Shown here: piece after piece, positions 1 to 8,488 of the stretch
Position numbering within the stretch: position 1 is the first letter of the stretch
How the letters are laid out: every line of letters begins with the position of its first letter
Assembly: GCA_016718525.1 (NCBI GenBank)
Contig: JADKDD010000001.1
Span: 372,001 to 436,000 of the forward strand
Origin: Rhodocyclaceae bacterium
GTDB lineage: Bacteria > Pseudomonadota > Gammaproteobacteria > Burkholderiales > Rhodocyclaceae
Direction of reading: 5' to 3'
Length of the DNA: 64,000 nt
Translations under genes and position numbers: made by a program
Notes under the pieces: generated by a model
Seen by the model: the letters and a program-made list of their open reading frames with translations, nothing else
Told to the model about the DNA's origin: nothing
Database searches by the model: none

Positions 1-271
1 CTTTCCTATCGTTAATAGGGTCTATTCCTTGATCGATCTTGGCACGCGCTGCACGCGCTGCCTCCTTTGCGCCCGCTAGGGTGACGCTAGGAAAGCCACC
101 TAAGCCCATATCTCGACGCTTGCCACCGACCATTACGCGAAGAATCCAAGAGCGTGTGCCGGAGGGTGCTACCAGTAACGCTAATCCTGCGACACCTCCA
201 ACGGCGTACAGGCCGGGTTCAATCAGTCGATTGACTTCCAGCGCTCCAAGTTCTTTCGCTTTGCGTGCCAT
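1..271 (-). CDS. Tyrosine recombinase (island integrase), N-terminal part only
   Basis: The gene starts at the ATG at 271 and runs off the left edge, so only about 90 residues are visible. The translation begins MARKAKELGALEVNRLIEPG and contains RRDMGLGGFPSVTLAGAKE followed by an alanine/arginine-rich helix. This is the layout of the N-terminal DUF4102 arm-type DNA-binding domain of P4-like integrases. The catalytic R-H-R-Y domain would lie outside the window. A purine-rich stretch (GAGGGGG) precedes the ATG at good spacing. The gene points away from the tRNA-Ser at 425-514, with about 150 bp between them, the usual arrangement for an element integrated at a tRNA 3' end. Family assignment is by remembered sequence pattern. 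Whether the gene is intact cannot be seen. Confidence 0.85.
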   Translation of the reverse strand, partial: MARKAKELGALEVNRLIEPGLYAVGGVAGLALLVAPSGTRSWILRVMVGGKRRDMGLGGFPSVTLAGAKEAARAARAKIDQGIDPINDRK

Positions 272-424
272 TTTCAAGCCCCCTCATGTACCCCATCAAT
301 AAAAATGAGAATACACGCGATGGGTTGATATTGCAAGAGACAAGAGATTTAGCTGTAAGCCCTGTGGATATTGGGCTTGTGCGCCTGTTTTGGTATCGTG
401 TGATACGGCGTGATATGGGGTTGG

Positions 425-514
425 TGGCGGAGGGGGTGGGATTCGAACCCACGGTAGGCTTGCACCTACGCCTGATTTCGAGTCAGGTACATTCGACCAC
501 TCTGCCACCCCTCC
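425..514 (-). tRNA. tRNA-Ser (anticodon CGA)
   Basis: This is a class II tRNA of 90 nt including an encoded CCA. The acceptor stem GGAGGGG pairs with the 3' strand next to discriminator G and CCA (425-427). The anticodon loop is CTCGAAA, giving CGA, and a long variable arm follows. The T-loop TTCGAAT is intact. Its 3' end faces the integrase gene at 1-271, so the T-arm and acceptor end are the probable attachment site of an island extending to the left. Confidence 0.95.
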
Positions 515-523
515 GCGGCGCGA

Positions 524-529
524 ATTATA
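524..529 (-). promoter_or_regulatory. -10 element of the tRNA-Ser(CGA) promoter
   Basis: On the minus strand TATAAT lies 9 bp upstream of the first tRNA base, the expected distance for a tRNA promoter. No convincing -35 hexamer is visible at 16-18 bp spacing, where the sequence reads GTGTCC. Confidence 0.55.
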
Positions 530-623
530 GCGGGGCATCAGCTTGAGGACACGATAAGATGCACTGTGTTGGCAACTACACCAACTCGGCATTTACGTAC
601 TCGCGACGACCGTTGAATTGCCT

Positions 624-2054
624 ATGAATATATTGTTGCGCCTTATTGCGGTTGGCTTGATCTGTCTGGCGCTGACGGCATGCCAACGGCTGGAAGCGCC
701 TCGTCTGGAAGGGGCCCTGGTAGTTGCGCTGGTCGCGGAGCCTAGTTTCCGGCACGCCGATGGTACCCAAGCGCTTGGCTTTACCGAGGACTTTTTTCGC
801 CTGTTTGGCGAAAACCTTGGGTTGCCGGTACGTTTTCATTACGCAGCAGACGCGGTTGAATTGGCTGAACTTGTACTCCAAAATCGGGTACACGTAGCGG
901 CCTATCTCGATCCTTCGATAGCGATAGAGCAATTGAGTTACTCGAGGCCGATCGACAAACGATCCCTCTGGGTGGTACAGCATTCGGATTTGGAAGGTCC
1001 GCAATCGCTTGCGGAATTGGACGAACGCGAGATTTACGCGCCTGTCAATTCGACGGCCGCTCATGCGCTGGTTTCGGTCAGCGCAACCGTAAAAACAAAA
1101 ATTGTCGAGGTTCGCGAGCACAGCGAGATGGAACTCCTTCGTTGGTTGAACGAGGATCGAATTTCGCTGGTTGCTGTGGATGAGCTCAACTTGGGTTTGG
1201 CGGCAAATCTGTATCCCGAGTTGCAGGCCGTCTTGCGTCTGCCTGGTACCCGAAAGTTTTCCTGGGCATTCGCGCCGCCTTTTGCCGGGGAGTTGCTGGT
1301 CACAGCAGACCGGTTTATCGAAGAGTCAGAAAAAAATGGCGTCCTGCCACGCCTTCGCGATCGTCATTTTGGATACGTGCGCAGAATTGACGCTGACGGA
1401 TTACAAGCGTTTATCGAAGACTCAAAGATGGTCTTGCCGCGCTATCGGCGCAGTTTTCAGCTGGCTCAAGAGATCACCGGATTCGATTGGCGGTTATTGG
1501 CAGCGCTCGCCTACCAGGAGTCCAAGTGGAATCCAGAGGCAACCTCAATTACAAATGTACGCGGGATGATGATGTTGACCGAAGATACGGCCGATGCCTT
1601 AGGCGTGGCGAATCGTCTCGACGCAAATGAAAGTATCCGCGGTGGTGCCCGCTATCTTGGCCAACTCATGGATCAGCTTCCGTCAAACGTTGCTGACCCT
1701 GATCGGCTTTGGCTGGCATTGGCGGCCTATAACCTCGGCATGGGACACCTGAACGCAGGGCGAACGATTGCACTAAAGCTGAACAAAAACCCTGATTCGT
1801 GGTTCGATATGAAATCAGTGTTGCCGCTCATGTCGCAGCCGGCATACTACGAGCGTCTGAAGAGTGGCCGCGCGCGCGGAGGTGAGGCGGTCATTCTGGT
1901 CGAAAATGTCCGTAGCTACTACAGTCTTTTGGCGCATTTGGAGCCCGCACATGTACCGCTGCTCAGCATCGGCGGGACTAAACCGGGTGTTCACGCAAGG
2001 CTTCCGCAGATGGCTCAGCCGGTTTTGTCGAGCAGTTCGGCGCCACCAAAATAA
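624..2054 (+). CDS. mltF: Membrane-bound lytic murein transglycosylase F
   Basis: The product cleaves peptidoglycan glycan strands with formation of 1,6-anhydromuramic acid, acting at the inner face of the outer membrane as a lipoprotein. The 476-residue product has a signal peptide ending in the lipobox LTAC (Cys20). A solute-binding-protein type 3 domain covers roughly residues 30-245, and a C-terminal SLT domain has the catalytic Glu in YQESKW (about residue 299) followed by RGMMMLT. This two-domain layout is diagnostic of MltF. I chose the ATG at 624 because the signal peptide then starts cleanly. A TTG two codons earlier is possible. No strong ribosome binding site is seen for either. 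The 3' end overlaps the convergent serS gene by 40 bp. Confidence 0.93.
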   Translation: MNILLRLIAVGLICLALTACQRLEAPRLEGALVVALVAEPSFRHADGTQALGFTEDFFRLFGENLGLPVRFHYAADAVELAELVLQNRVHVAAYLDPSIAIEQLSYSRPIDKRSLWVVQHSDLEGPQSLAELDEREIYAPVNSTAAHALVSVSATVKTKIVEVREHSEMELLRWLNEDRISLVAVDELNLGLAANLYPELQAVLRLPGTRKFSWAFAPPFAGELLVTADRFIEESEKNGVLPRLRDRHFGYVRRIDADGLQAFIEDSKMVLPRYRRSFQLAQEITGFDWRLLAALAYQESKWNPEATSITNVRGMMMLTEDTADALGVANRLDANESIRGGARYLGQLMDQLPSNVADPDRLWLALAAYNLGMGHLNAGRTIALKLNKNPDSWFDMKSVLPLMSQPAYYERLKSGRARGGEAVILVENVRSYYSLLAHLEPAHVPLLSIGGTKPGVHARLPQMAQPVLSSSSAPPK

Positions 2055-3301
2055 GGTCGCAATACCGTCGGGATGGAAATGCTGCCATCGGCATTCTGGT
2101 AGTTTTCAAGAATCGCAACCAAGGTGCGGCCGACTGCCAAGCCGGAACCATTCAAGGTGTGCAACAGTTCGGGTTTATTTTTCTCATTACGGTAACGAGC
2201 CTGCATGCGCCGAGCTTGAAACGTCTCGTAATTGGAGCACGACGATATTTCGCGATAGGTGTTTTGCGCCGGTAGCCAGACTTCCAGATCATAGGTCTTG
2301 GCTGCACCGAATCCCATGTCGCCAGTACAAAGCAACATCTTGCGGTAGGGCAATTCCAGCATTTGCAACACCGCCTCGGCATGGCCGGTCAATTGCTCCA
2401 ACGCCTCCCAGGATTTTTCCGGGTGCACGATTTGCACCAACTCAACCTTGTCGAATTGATGCTGGCGAATCATCCCGCGCGTATCGCGACCGTAACTGCC
2501 GGCCTCGGAGCGGAAGCAGGGGGTATGGCAAACAAATTTCAGTGGCAAAACCTCAGGGGCAAGAATCTCGCCGCGAACGATATTGGTGACAGGCACTTCG
2601 GCAGTGGGAATCAAATACAACAGACTGCCATCGCTGCGCACGACGCGAAACAAGTCTTCTTCAAACTTCGGCAGTTGGCCGGTGCCAAACATGCTGTCTG
2701 GATTGACCAGGTAAGGTACGCCGACTTCGCAGTAGCCATGCCGCTTCGAATGGAGATCAAGCATGAACTGCGCGAGCACGCGATGCAAACGGGCAACATT
2801 CCCTGACATCAACGCAAATCGGCTGGCGGAAATCTTTACCGCTGTCTCGAAATCCAGTCCACCCAAATTGCTGCCAAGATCGACGTGATCTTTGACGTCA
2901 AAATCAAATTCGCGCGGCGTGCCCCAGCGCATCACTTCGACATTACCGGTTTCGTCTTTTCCCGATGGCACACTTTCGTGCGGCAGGTTTGGAATTACTG
3001 CAACAAAAGCGTCAAATCGTGGCATCAATTCCGCCAAGTCAGCTTCCGATGCAGCTAACTCCCCTCCAAGACCGGCAACTTCGGCCAGTACTGCCGAGGC
3101 ATCCTCACCTTTTCCTTTCAAAATGCCGACTTGCTTCGACAAACTATTGCGCCGTGCTTGAAGGTCCTGCGTTCGCGTTTGAATCAGTTTGCGTTCTGCT
3201 TCCAGCGCTTCAAATGCTGCCGTGTCCAGCGTGACTCCGCGTGTTGCAAGACGTTCGGCGACGAAGGGGAGTTGGTTACGCAGTAGTTGTATGTCAAGCA
3301 T
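2015..3301 (-). CDS. serS: Serine--tRNA ligase
   Basis: The enzyme charges tRNA-Ser (and tRNA-Sec where present) with serine in the cytoplasm. The 428-residue product has the N-terminal coiled-coil arm (about residues 30-100). It also has class II motif 2 around residues 263-283 (FRSEAGSYGRDTRGM) and motif 3 near the C terminus (GLAVGRTLVAILENYQ). The length is normal for bacterial SerRS. It lies 8 bp downstream of rarA on the same strand, so the two are probably cotranscribed, a pairing common in betaproteobacteria. Its 3' end overlaps mltF. Confidence 0.97.
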   Translation of the reverse strand: MLDIQLLRNQLPFVAERLATRGVTLDTAAFEALEAERKLIQTRTQDLQARRNSLSKQVGILKGKGEDASAVLAEVAGLGGELAASEADLAELMPRFDAFVAVIPNLPHESVPSGKDETGNVEVMRWGTPREFDFDVKDHVDLGSNLGGLDFETAVKISASRFALMSGNVARLHRVLAQFMLDLHSKRHGYCEVGVPYLVNPDSMFGTGQLPKFEEDLFRVVRSDGSLLYLIPTAEVPVTNIVRGEILAPEVLPLKFVCHTPCFRSEAGSYGRDTRGMIRQHQFDKVELVQIVHPEKSWEALEQLTGHAEAVLQMLELPYRKMLLCTGDMGFGAAKTYDLEVWLPAQNTYREISSCSNYETFQARRMQARYRNEKNKPELLHTLNGSGLAVGRTLVAILENYQNADGSISIPTVLRPYFGGAELLDKTG

Positions 3302-3309
3302 ATTGAAAC

Positions 3310-4644
3310 CTATTTTTTAGTGGTTGCTTTGGCATCGAGTTGCCTCAAATGCGCCAGTTTGTCGGCAATTTTCTGTTCCAGACCTCTGGTTGTCGGCTGG
3401 TACCAATTCGGCTCCGCCATGCCATCCGGCAGGTAGCGTTCACCTGCCGCGTAGCCGTCGGATTCATCATGGGCGTAGCGGTAATCAGCGCCGTAGCCAA
3501 GATCCTTCATCAATTTTGTTGGCGCATTGCGCAATTGCTCCGGGACCGCTTGAGAACTGTCCTTCGCGACAAATGCGCGGGCCGAATTATAGGCGACGTA
3601 TGCCGCATTCGACTTTGGTGCTACGGCCAGGTAGAGCACGGCGTTGGCCAGCGCGAGCTCGCCTTCCGGACTGCCGAGGCGTTCATAAGTGGCAGCAGCA
3701 TTCAGTGCCACTTCCCATCCGCGCGGATCGGCAAGACCGACATCTTCAATCGCCATGCGCACGATACGCCGGGCCAGATACAGCGGGTCGGCCCCTCCAT
3801 CGAGCATTCTCACCAGCCAGTACAAGGCAGCATCAGGATGCGACCCACGAACCGATTTGTGCAAGGCAGAGATTTGATCGTAAAACGCGTCGCCGCCTTT
3901 GTCGAAGCGACGCAAATCGGCGGCCAGTGTCGTATTTAGCCAGTTGGTGCTGATGACACGCCGTTGATTGACGATGGCAAGTGCGTCACCGCTTGCTTGG
4001 GCGGCGGTTTGGACTGTCTCAATGACATTGAGCAATCGGCGGGCATCGCCATCGGCATAACCCAGCAGTCTTGCTTTGGCGTCCGGCTCAAAATCGATGT
4101 CCGGCAAAGCGACGCGGCTGGCGCGGACAAATAACTCGCCGAGCTCATTCGTATCAAGGCTTTTGAGTACATAGACTGCCGCCCTGGAGAGCAGGGCCGA
4201 ATTGACTTCGAACGAGGGGTTTTCAGTCGTTGCGCCGATAAACGTGATCGTGCCGCTTTCGACATACGGCAGAAAGGCATCTTGCTGAGCTTTGTTGAAA
4301 CGATGCACTTCATCGACAAACAAAATGGTACGGCGCTCCTGCTGTGCCATAGCTTGCGCATGTTGCATAGCTTCGCGGATATCTTTTACTCCCGAAAACA
4401 CGGCCGAAAGCGCTACGAATTCAGCATCAAAGCTGTCGGCCATAAGTCGCGCCAGGGTTGTCTTGCCTACACCGGGTGGCCCCCACAAGATCATCGAGTG
4501 GGGAGTTCCTGATTCAAAGGCCAAGCGTAATGGTTTTCCAGGTCCGATCAGGTGACGCTGCCCGATGACTTCGTAAAGCGCACGCGGCCGCATGCGCTCT
4601 GCTAACGGAGCGTGGGTCGCGGGAGGGGGGAACAGGTCACTCAT
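3310..4644 (-). CDS. rarA: Replication-associated recombination protein A (RarA/MgsA AAA+ ATPase)
   Basis: RarA is a clamp-loader-like AAA+ ATPase that acts at stalled replication forks and interacts with SSB. The 444-residue product has Walker A GPPGVGKTT (55-63), Walker B ILFVDE (107-112) followed by VHRF, and the sensor region FIGATTENPSF. The C-terminal tetramerisation domain, with LYWLVRMLDGGADPLYLARR, is complete. It heads a two-gene unit with serS. In many relatives ftsK-lolA-rarA-serS are contiguous. Here ftsK-lolA sit 6.5 kb away. One exact copy of the dispersed repeat (3941-3962) lies inside the gene and encodes RRVISTNW. Confidence 0.95.
   Translation of the reverse strand: MSDLFPPPATHAPLAERMRPRALYEVIGQRHLIGPGKPLRLAFESGTPHSMILWGPPGVGKTTLARLMADSFDAEFVALSAVFSGVKDIREAMQHAQAMAQQERRTILFVDEVHRFNKAQQDAFLPYVESGTITFIGATTENPSFEVNSALLSRAAVYVLKSLDTNELGELFVRASRVALPDIDFEPDAKARLLGYADGDARRLLNVIETVQTAAQASGDALAIVNQRRVISTNWLNTTLAADLRRFDKGGDAFYDQISALHKSVRGSHPDAALYWLVRMLDGGADPLYLARRIVRMAIEDVGLADPRGWEVALNAAATYERLGSPEGELALANAVLYLAVAPKSNAAYVAYNSARAFVAKDSSQAVPEQLRNAPTKLMKDLGYGADYRYAHDESDGYAAGERYLPDGMAEPNWYQPTTRGLEQKIADKLAHLRQLDAKATTKK
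3941..3962 (-). repeat. Dispersed 28-bp repeat, copy 1
   Basis: Read on the minus strand this is GGCGT, 8 bases (GTCATCAG), CACCAACTG, a match at all 14 core positions. It lies within rarA in the sense orientation. Confidence 0.85.
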
Positions 4645-4693
4645 GTTGCACAGAATATCAGCCCCGGACTAAGGCGTCGAAAAACTCAAGGGC

Positions 4694-4718
4694 TATAATT
4701 AAGTTTCATTTCAAGGAG
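4694..4718 (+). promoter_or_regulatory. ppa -10 element and ribosome binding site
   Basis: TATAAT occupies 4694-4699 and AAGGAG occupies 4713-4718, six bases before the GTG start of ppa. The transcript leader would be short (about 20 nt). A good -35 hexamer is not apparent. Confidence 0.55.
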
Positions 4719-4724
4719 TCTATT

Positions 4725-5273
4725 GTGGGTCTCGATCGCGTTCCCTCTGGCAAGGCACTACCGGACGACTTCAATGTCGTCATTGAAATTCCGATGCATT
4801 CAGATCCGATCAAGTATGAGGTGGACAAAGAGTCCGGTGCCATATTCGTTGATCGCTTTATGTCTACCGCGATGCATTACCCGTGTAACTACGGCTACAT
4901 TCCCCACACCATCGCAGGCGATGGAGATCCGGTTGATGTGTTGGTGATCTCGCAATTTGCCTTGCCACCGGGTGTGGTTGTTCGTTGCCGACCGGTCGGC
5001 GTTCTCAAAATGACCGACGAGGCAGGTGACGATGCCAAATTATTGGCGGTGCCGGTTGATAAATTGACATCGATGTTCTCGAATATCCAGAAGCCAAGCG
5101 ATTTGCCCCAGATTGTGCTGGATCAAATTTCACACTTCTTTGCGCATTACAAGGATCTTGAACCCGGCAAGTTCGTCAAAGTGAATGGTTGGTTTGAAAT
5201 CGAAGATGCGCGCACTGAAGTGTTGGAAGGTGTGGCTCGTTACGTCGATGCGAAAGACAAGCCAGCCTATTGA
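4725..5273 (+). CDS. ppa: Inorganic pyrophosphatase (family I)
   Basis: The enzyme hydrolyses pyrophosphate to two phosphates in the cytoplasm, pulling biosynthetic reactions forward. The 182-residue product has the family I metal site DGDPVDVLVI (Asp66, Asp68, Asp71), the substrate lysine in IKYEVDK and the segment NYGYIPHT. The length matches the 170-180 residues of bacterial hexameric enzymes. Translation starts at GTG (4725), which is supported by AAGGAG six bases upstream and by the family N-terminal sequence. The gene stands alone between divergent rarA and nadE. Confidence 0.97.
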   Translation: MGLDRVPSGKALPDDFNVVIEIPMHSDPIKYEVDKESGAIFVDRFMSTAMHYPCNYGYIPHTIAGDGDPVDVLVISQFALPPGVVVRCRPVGVLKMTDEAGDDAKLLAVPVDKLTSMFSNIQKPSDLPQIVLDQISHFFAHYKDLEPGKFVKVNGWFEIEDARTEVLEGVARYVDAKDKPAY

Positions 5274-5336
5274 TCTGTTGCCGGCACCTAGACCGGCCTA
5301 ATTTTGGCCGAGTCCTACTCACTTATTGATTGTTCC

Positions 5337-6956
5337 ATGTCACTGCGCATTGCCATCGCACAGATTAATTGCACGGTTGGTGATCTGGCCGGCAATGCGA
5401 AGCGCATTCTGGCCGCTGCCGAGCAAGCGGTGGCGCTGGGTGCAGACGTATTGATTACGCCTGAATTGGCGCTTTGCGGTTACCCACCGGAGGATCTGCT
5501 GCTACGCCCGGATTTTTACCGTGCGAGTGCCTGTGAACTTGCAGCGCTTGCTGCCCGCCTGCCAATACCCGCAATCGTCGGGCATCCACTTGAAGAAAGT
5601 GGTCGTCGCTATAACGCCGCCTCGCTGCTGGCAAACGGTGAGATCAAGGCGACTTACCGCAAGACGCGCTTGCCCAACTATGAAGTGTTCGACGAGCAGC
5701 GGTATTTTGATTGCGGCCAAGCCAGCACCGTGGTGGTAATCAAGGGGGTACACGTTGGTATAGCGATTTGCGAAGACGTCTGGCACCCTGGCGTGGCTGA
5801 AGCGTCCCGGGCGGCAGGGGCGGAATTGTTACTCAGCCTAAACGCTTCGCCATTGCATCTAAACAAACAGGGTGTCCGTCACCAGGTTGTTCGCGAGCGT
5901 GCAATGGCAACCAGAATGCCGATCGTGTTTGCCAATCTGATCGGCGGACAGGATGAACTGATTTTCGATGGCGCATCGTTCGCAATGGATGGTGACGGAA
6001 CGCTTACGCATCAACTCGAGGCGTTTGCTGAAGCGCTGGTGGTGGTCGAATTTGCCAACGGGCGTTTGGTGCCAGGCGTGATTGCCGCCGCGCTTTCTGA
6101 CGAAGCGGAGGTGTATGCTGCCTTGCAACTCGGCGTGCGCGATTACGTCGGCAAGAACGGCTTTCCCGGCGTCATCATCGGCTTGTCCGGCGGTATGGAT
6201 TCGGCGCTGACCTTGGCGATTGCGGTCGATGCGCTCGGTGCCGACAAAGTGCGCTGCGTGATGATGCCATCGCCCTATACGGCGCAAATGAGTCTTGATG
6301 ATTCGCGCGACATGGTGCAACGCCTTGGCGTGCAATATGATGAAATTGCCATCGGCCCGTTGATGGAACTGTACGGCGTGTCACTGGCACCAACGCTCGC
6401 TGCGCTAGGACCGAAACCAGCGTGGGATACGACAGACGAGAATCTGCAGGCGCGGATTCGAGGAATGCTGTTGATGGCGCTCTCGAATCGCACCGGGCGA
6501 ATCGTGCTGACTACCGGGAACAAAAGCGAAATGGCCGTTGGCTATGCAACGCTGTATGGCGACATGGCGGGTGGCTTTGCGGTGATCAAGGACGTTTTCA
6601 AAACCTTTGTTTACCGACTCGCACACTATCGAAATTCTGTTGCTGAGGTGATTCCGCTCAACATCATCACGCGTCCGCCCTCGGCGGAGTTGAAGCCCGG
6701 TCAAACCGATCAGGACAGTTTACCCGCCTACGACGTGCTGGATGCGATCATCGAAGCCTACATGGAACTGGATGAGTCACCACGGCAGATCATTGCGCGA
6801 GGATTCGCGGCGGGCGATGTCGCCAAGGTAGTCGGAATGCTGAAGAAGAATGAATACAAACGTCGTCAGTCCCCGGTTGGCATTCGCGTAAGCAAACGTG
6901 GATTTGGCAAGGACTGGCGCTATCCGATAACATCGGGTTACCTGGACGAATATTGA
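5337..6956 (+). CDS. nadE: Glutamine-dependent NAD+ synthetase
   Basis: The enzyme amidates nicotinate adenine dinucleotide to NAD+, using ammonia released from glutamine by its own amidase domain. The N-terminal nitrilase-fold domain carries the triad Glu43 (PELALCGY), Lys109 (YRKTRLPNY) and Cys145 (AICEDVWHP). The C-terminal synthetase has the ATP loop SGGMDSAL (about 283-290) and GNKSEMAVGYATLYGDMAGG. At 539 residues it is the normal two-domain length. I chose the ATG at 5337 because MSLRIAIAQIN is the usual family start. A TTG at 5304 would add 11 poorly supported residues. A near-match of the dispersed repeat lies at 6375-6396. glnB follows closely, an association common in betaproteobacteria. 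Confidence 0.96.
   Translation: MSLRIAIAQINCTVGDLAGNAKRILAAAEQAVALGADVLITPELALCGYPPEDLLLRPDFYRASACELAALAARLPIPAIVGHPLEESGRRYNAASLLANGEIKATYRKTRLPNYEVFDEQRYFDCGQASTVVVIKGVHVGIAICEDVWHPGVAEASRAAGAELLLSLNASPLHLNKQGVRHQVVRERAMATRMPIVFANLIGGQDELIFDGASFAMDGDGTLTHQLEAFAEALVVVEFANGRLVPGVIAAALSDEAEVYAALQLGVRDYVGKNGFPGVIIGLSGGMDSALTLAIAVDALGADKVRCVMMPSPYTAQMSLDDSRDMVQRLGVQYDEIAIGPLMELYGVSLAPTLAALGPKPAWDTTDENLQARIRGMLLMALSNRTGRIVLTTGNKSEMAVGYATLYGDMAGGFAVIKDVFKTFVYRLAHYRNSVAEVIPLNIITRPPSAELKPGQTDQDSLPAYDVLDAIIEAYMELDESPRQIIARGFAAGDVAKVVGMLKKNEYKRRQSPVGIRVSKRGFGKDWRYPITSGYLDEY
6375..6396 (+). repeat. Dispersed 28-bp repeat, copy 2 (imperfect)
   Basis: GGCGT, 8 bases (GTCACTGG), then CACCAACGC gives 12 of 14 core matches, and the spacer also resembles other copies. 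It lies in the sense strand of nadE and encodes GVSLAPT. It could be a chance match and is weaker than the other copies. Confidence 0.5.
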
Positions 6957-7019
6957 AACCACTGGTCGTCGTTCCTTGGCATACACGGAATGACGAACCA
7001 ACACACCGGAGACATCATT

Positions 7020-7358
7020 ATGAAAAAAATCGAAGCCATCATTAAACCGTTCAAGATGGACGAAGTTCGGGAGGCGCTTTCCGAGGTTGGTGTGACTGGA
7101 CTCACTGTATCGGAGGTCAAAGGCTTCGGCCGGCAAAAAGGTCATACTGAGCTTTATCGTGGCGCCGAATACGTGGTCGATTTCCTGCCCAAAATAAAAA
7201 TCGAAGTCGTGGTTGCCGATAGCGCCGTCGATAGTGCAATCGAAGCCATCGTCAAGGCTGCCCGCACCGGAAAAATCGGCGACGGGAAAATATTCGTCAG
7301 CTCGGTTGAGCAGGTGGTGCGGATTCGCACCGGTGAAACTGACGAAGCCGCGGTTTAA
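7020..7358 (+). CDS. glnB: Nitrogen regulatory protein P-II (GlnB type)
   Basis: This is the trimeric signal protein that senses 2-oxoglutarate and ATP/ADP and relays nitrogen status to targets such as GlnE and NtrB. The 112-residue product has the T-loop GHTELYRGAEY with the uridylylation site Tyr51, the B-loop TGKIGDGKIFV and the C-terminal RIRTGETDEAAV. The residues MKKIEAIIKPFK and VVDFLPKIKIEVVV are closer to GlnB than to GlnK. I chose the ATG at 7020 because it gives the canonical MKKIEAI start with GGAG upstream. An ATG at 6990 would add ten unsupported residues. No amtB gene is adjacent, which also favours GlnB. Confidence 0.95.
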   Translation: MKKIEAIIKPFKMDEVREALSEVGVTGLTVSEVKGFGRQKGHTELYRGAEYVVDFLPKIKIEVVVADSAVDSAIEAIVKAARTGKIGDGKIFVSSVEQVVRIRTGETDEAAV

Positions 7359-7398
7359 GTTTTCGGCTGCAAAGCACATTTTCCGCGTTCTGCGGGTT

Positions 7399-8391
7399 TC
7401 AGCTATCGGGCGCCACCAGCACTTTGCCATCGCGGCCCCCGGTATGCGCAGCAATTACTGCCTCTTTGATTCTGCTTACCGGATAAGTAGCGTGTATCGG
7501 TGCGTTGAGCTTGCCGCTGGTTATGTGCTGAGCCAGTTCACCGTACAAGGCCATCTGGGCGGCCTTTGGCGCAACGCGGAACCATCTTGCCAGCCAAAAA
7601 CCCTTCAGACTGACATCACGGAAAATCAAGTTTCGTGGTGATACCGCACACGGCTCGCCGCTCATCGCGCCATAGTTCACTACTGCGCCGCCTTCACTGA
7701 GGCATGACGCCACGCGCTCGGTGCCCATGCCGCCCACCGCATCAACCGCCAATCTGATTGCTGCGCCACTGGTGGCTTCCTTGACGCGCGCGGCCAAATC
7801 GTCACCATCGACCAGCACCACATCACCACCCTGGGCCAACACGCCGGCTACGGCGGACTCACGTCGCACCACGTTTACGGTCCTGATCCCTTTCAATTTC
7901 GCCAACTGCACCAGATAGCCACCGACGCCCGAGTTGGCCGTATTCTGGATCACCCAGTCGCCAGCTTGTAGGGTTGCGAAATCGCTCAGCAACAAAGCTG
8001 CGGTTGGCGGATTAACCGAGATCATCGACAGCTGTTTGGGATCGGCTTCGTTTGGCAGGGGCATCAGGTGCGCAGCGTTGGCCACGACATGTGTCGCCCA
8101 GGTGCCGCAACCAACCGGCAGCAAAACTGTTTGGCCGATTGCCGGGCCCTTTGTTTCCGGGCCGAGCGCAGCGATGCGACCGACACCTTCGCCGCCGCCA
8201 ACCGCTGGTAGCGGCGGCAACATGCCGTACTCGCCGGTCAATGTGAGAATGTCTGACGGATTAATCGGAGCCGCCAATACTTCAATCAATGCCTGACCCG
8301 GTTTCAGTTCCGGTTCGGAAAATTCGACCGCATGAATCACATCCTGCGGTACGCGGCCGCGTTGTTCGTATTGCGCTTTGAGCATAGTCAT
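7399..8391 (-). CDS. MDR-family NAD(P)H oxidoreductase, 2-enoyl-CoA reductase-like
   Basis: The 330-residue protein belongs to the medium-chain dehydrogenase/reductase superfamily. It has an N-terminal GroES-like domain and a Rossmann domain with VIQNTANSGVGGYLVQLAK (near residue 140) and TVNVVRR. That signature and NPPTAALLL resemble mitochondrial-type trans-2-enoyl-CoA/ACP reductases (MECR/ETR1). The structural and catalytic zinc ligands of alcohol dehydrogenases are not evident. The ATG at 8391 is supported by AGGAC upstream. An ATG at 8385 is also possible. It is convergent with glnB. A role in quinone or enoyl reduction is inferred, and the physiological substrate cannot be read from the sequence. 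Confidence 0.8.
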   Translation of the reverse strand: MTMLKAQYEQRGRVPQDVIHAVEFSEPELKPGQALIEVLAAPINPSDILTLTGEYGMLPPLPAVGGGEGVGRIAALGPETKGPAIGQTVLLPVGCGTWATHVVANAAHLMPLPNEADPKQLSMISVNPPTAALLLSDFATLQAGDWVIQNTANSGVGGYLVQLAKLKGIRTVNVVRRESAVAGVLAQGGDVVLVDGDDLAARVKEATSGAAIRLAVDAVGGMGTERVASCLSEGGAVVNYGAMSGEPCAVSPRNLIFRDVSLKGFWLARWFRVAPKAAQMALYGELAQHITSGKLNAPIHATYPVSRIKEAVIAAHTGGRDGKVLVAPDS

Positions 8392-8488
8392 TGGTCGTGT
8401 CCTGATTGAGTTATGGTTTTGATATCTTACAACCGAGAATCCGCCGAGTATGGATTCTGTGTGTTGCGGTGGTCCTGCTAGTGCCATT

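Noticed and set aside
2428..2453. GGTGC-N8-CACCAACTC inside serS as another repeat copy
   Set aside because: Only the right half is similar and one core half mismatches at two positions; the protein stretch is conserved SerRS sequence, so chance is likely.
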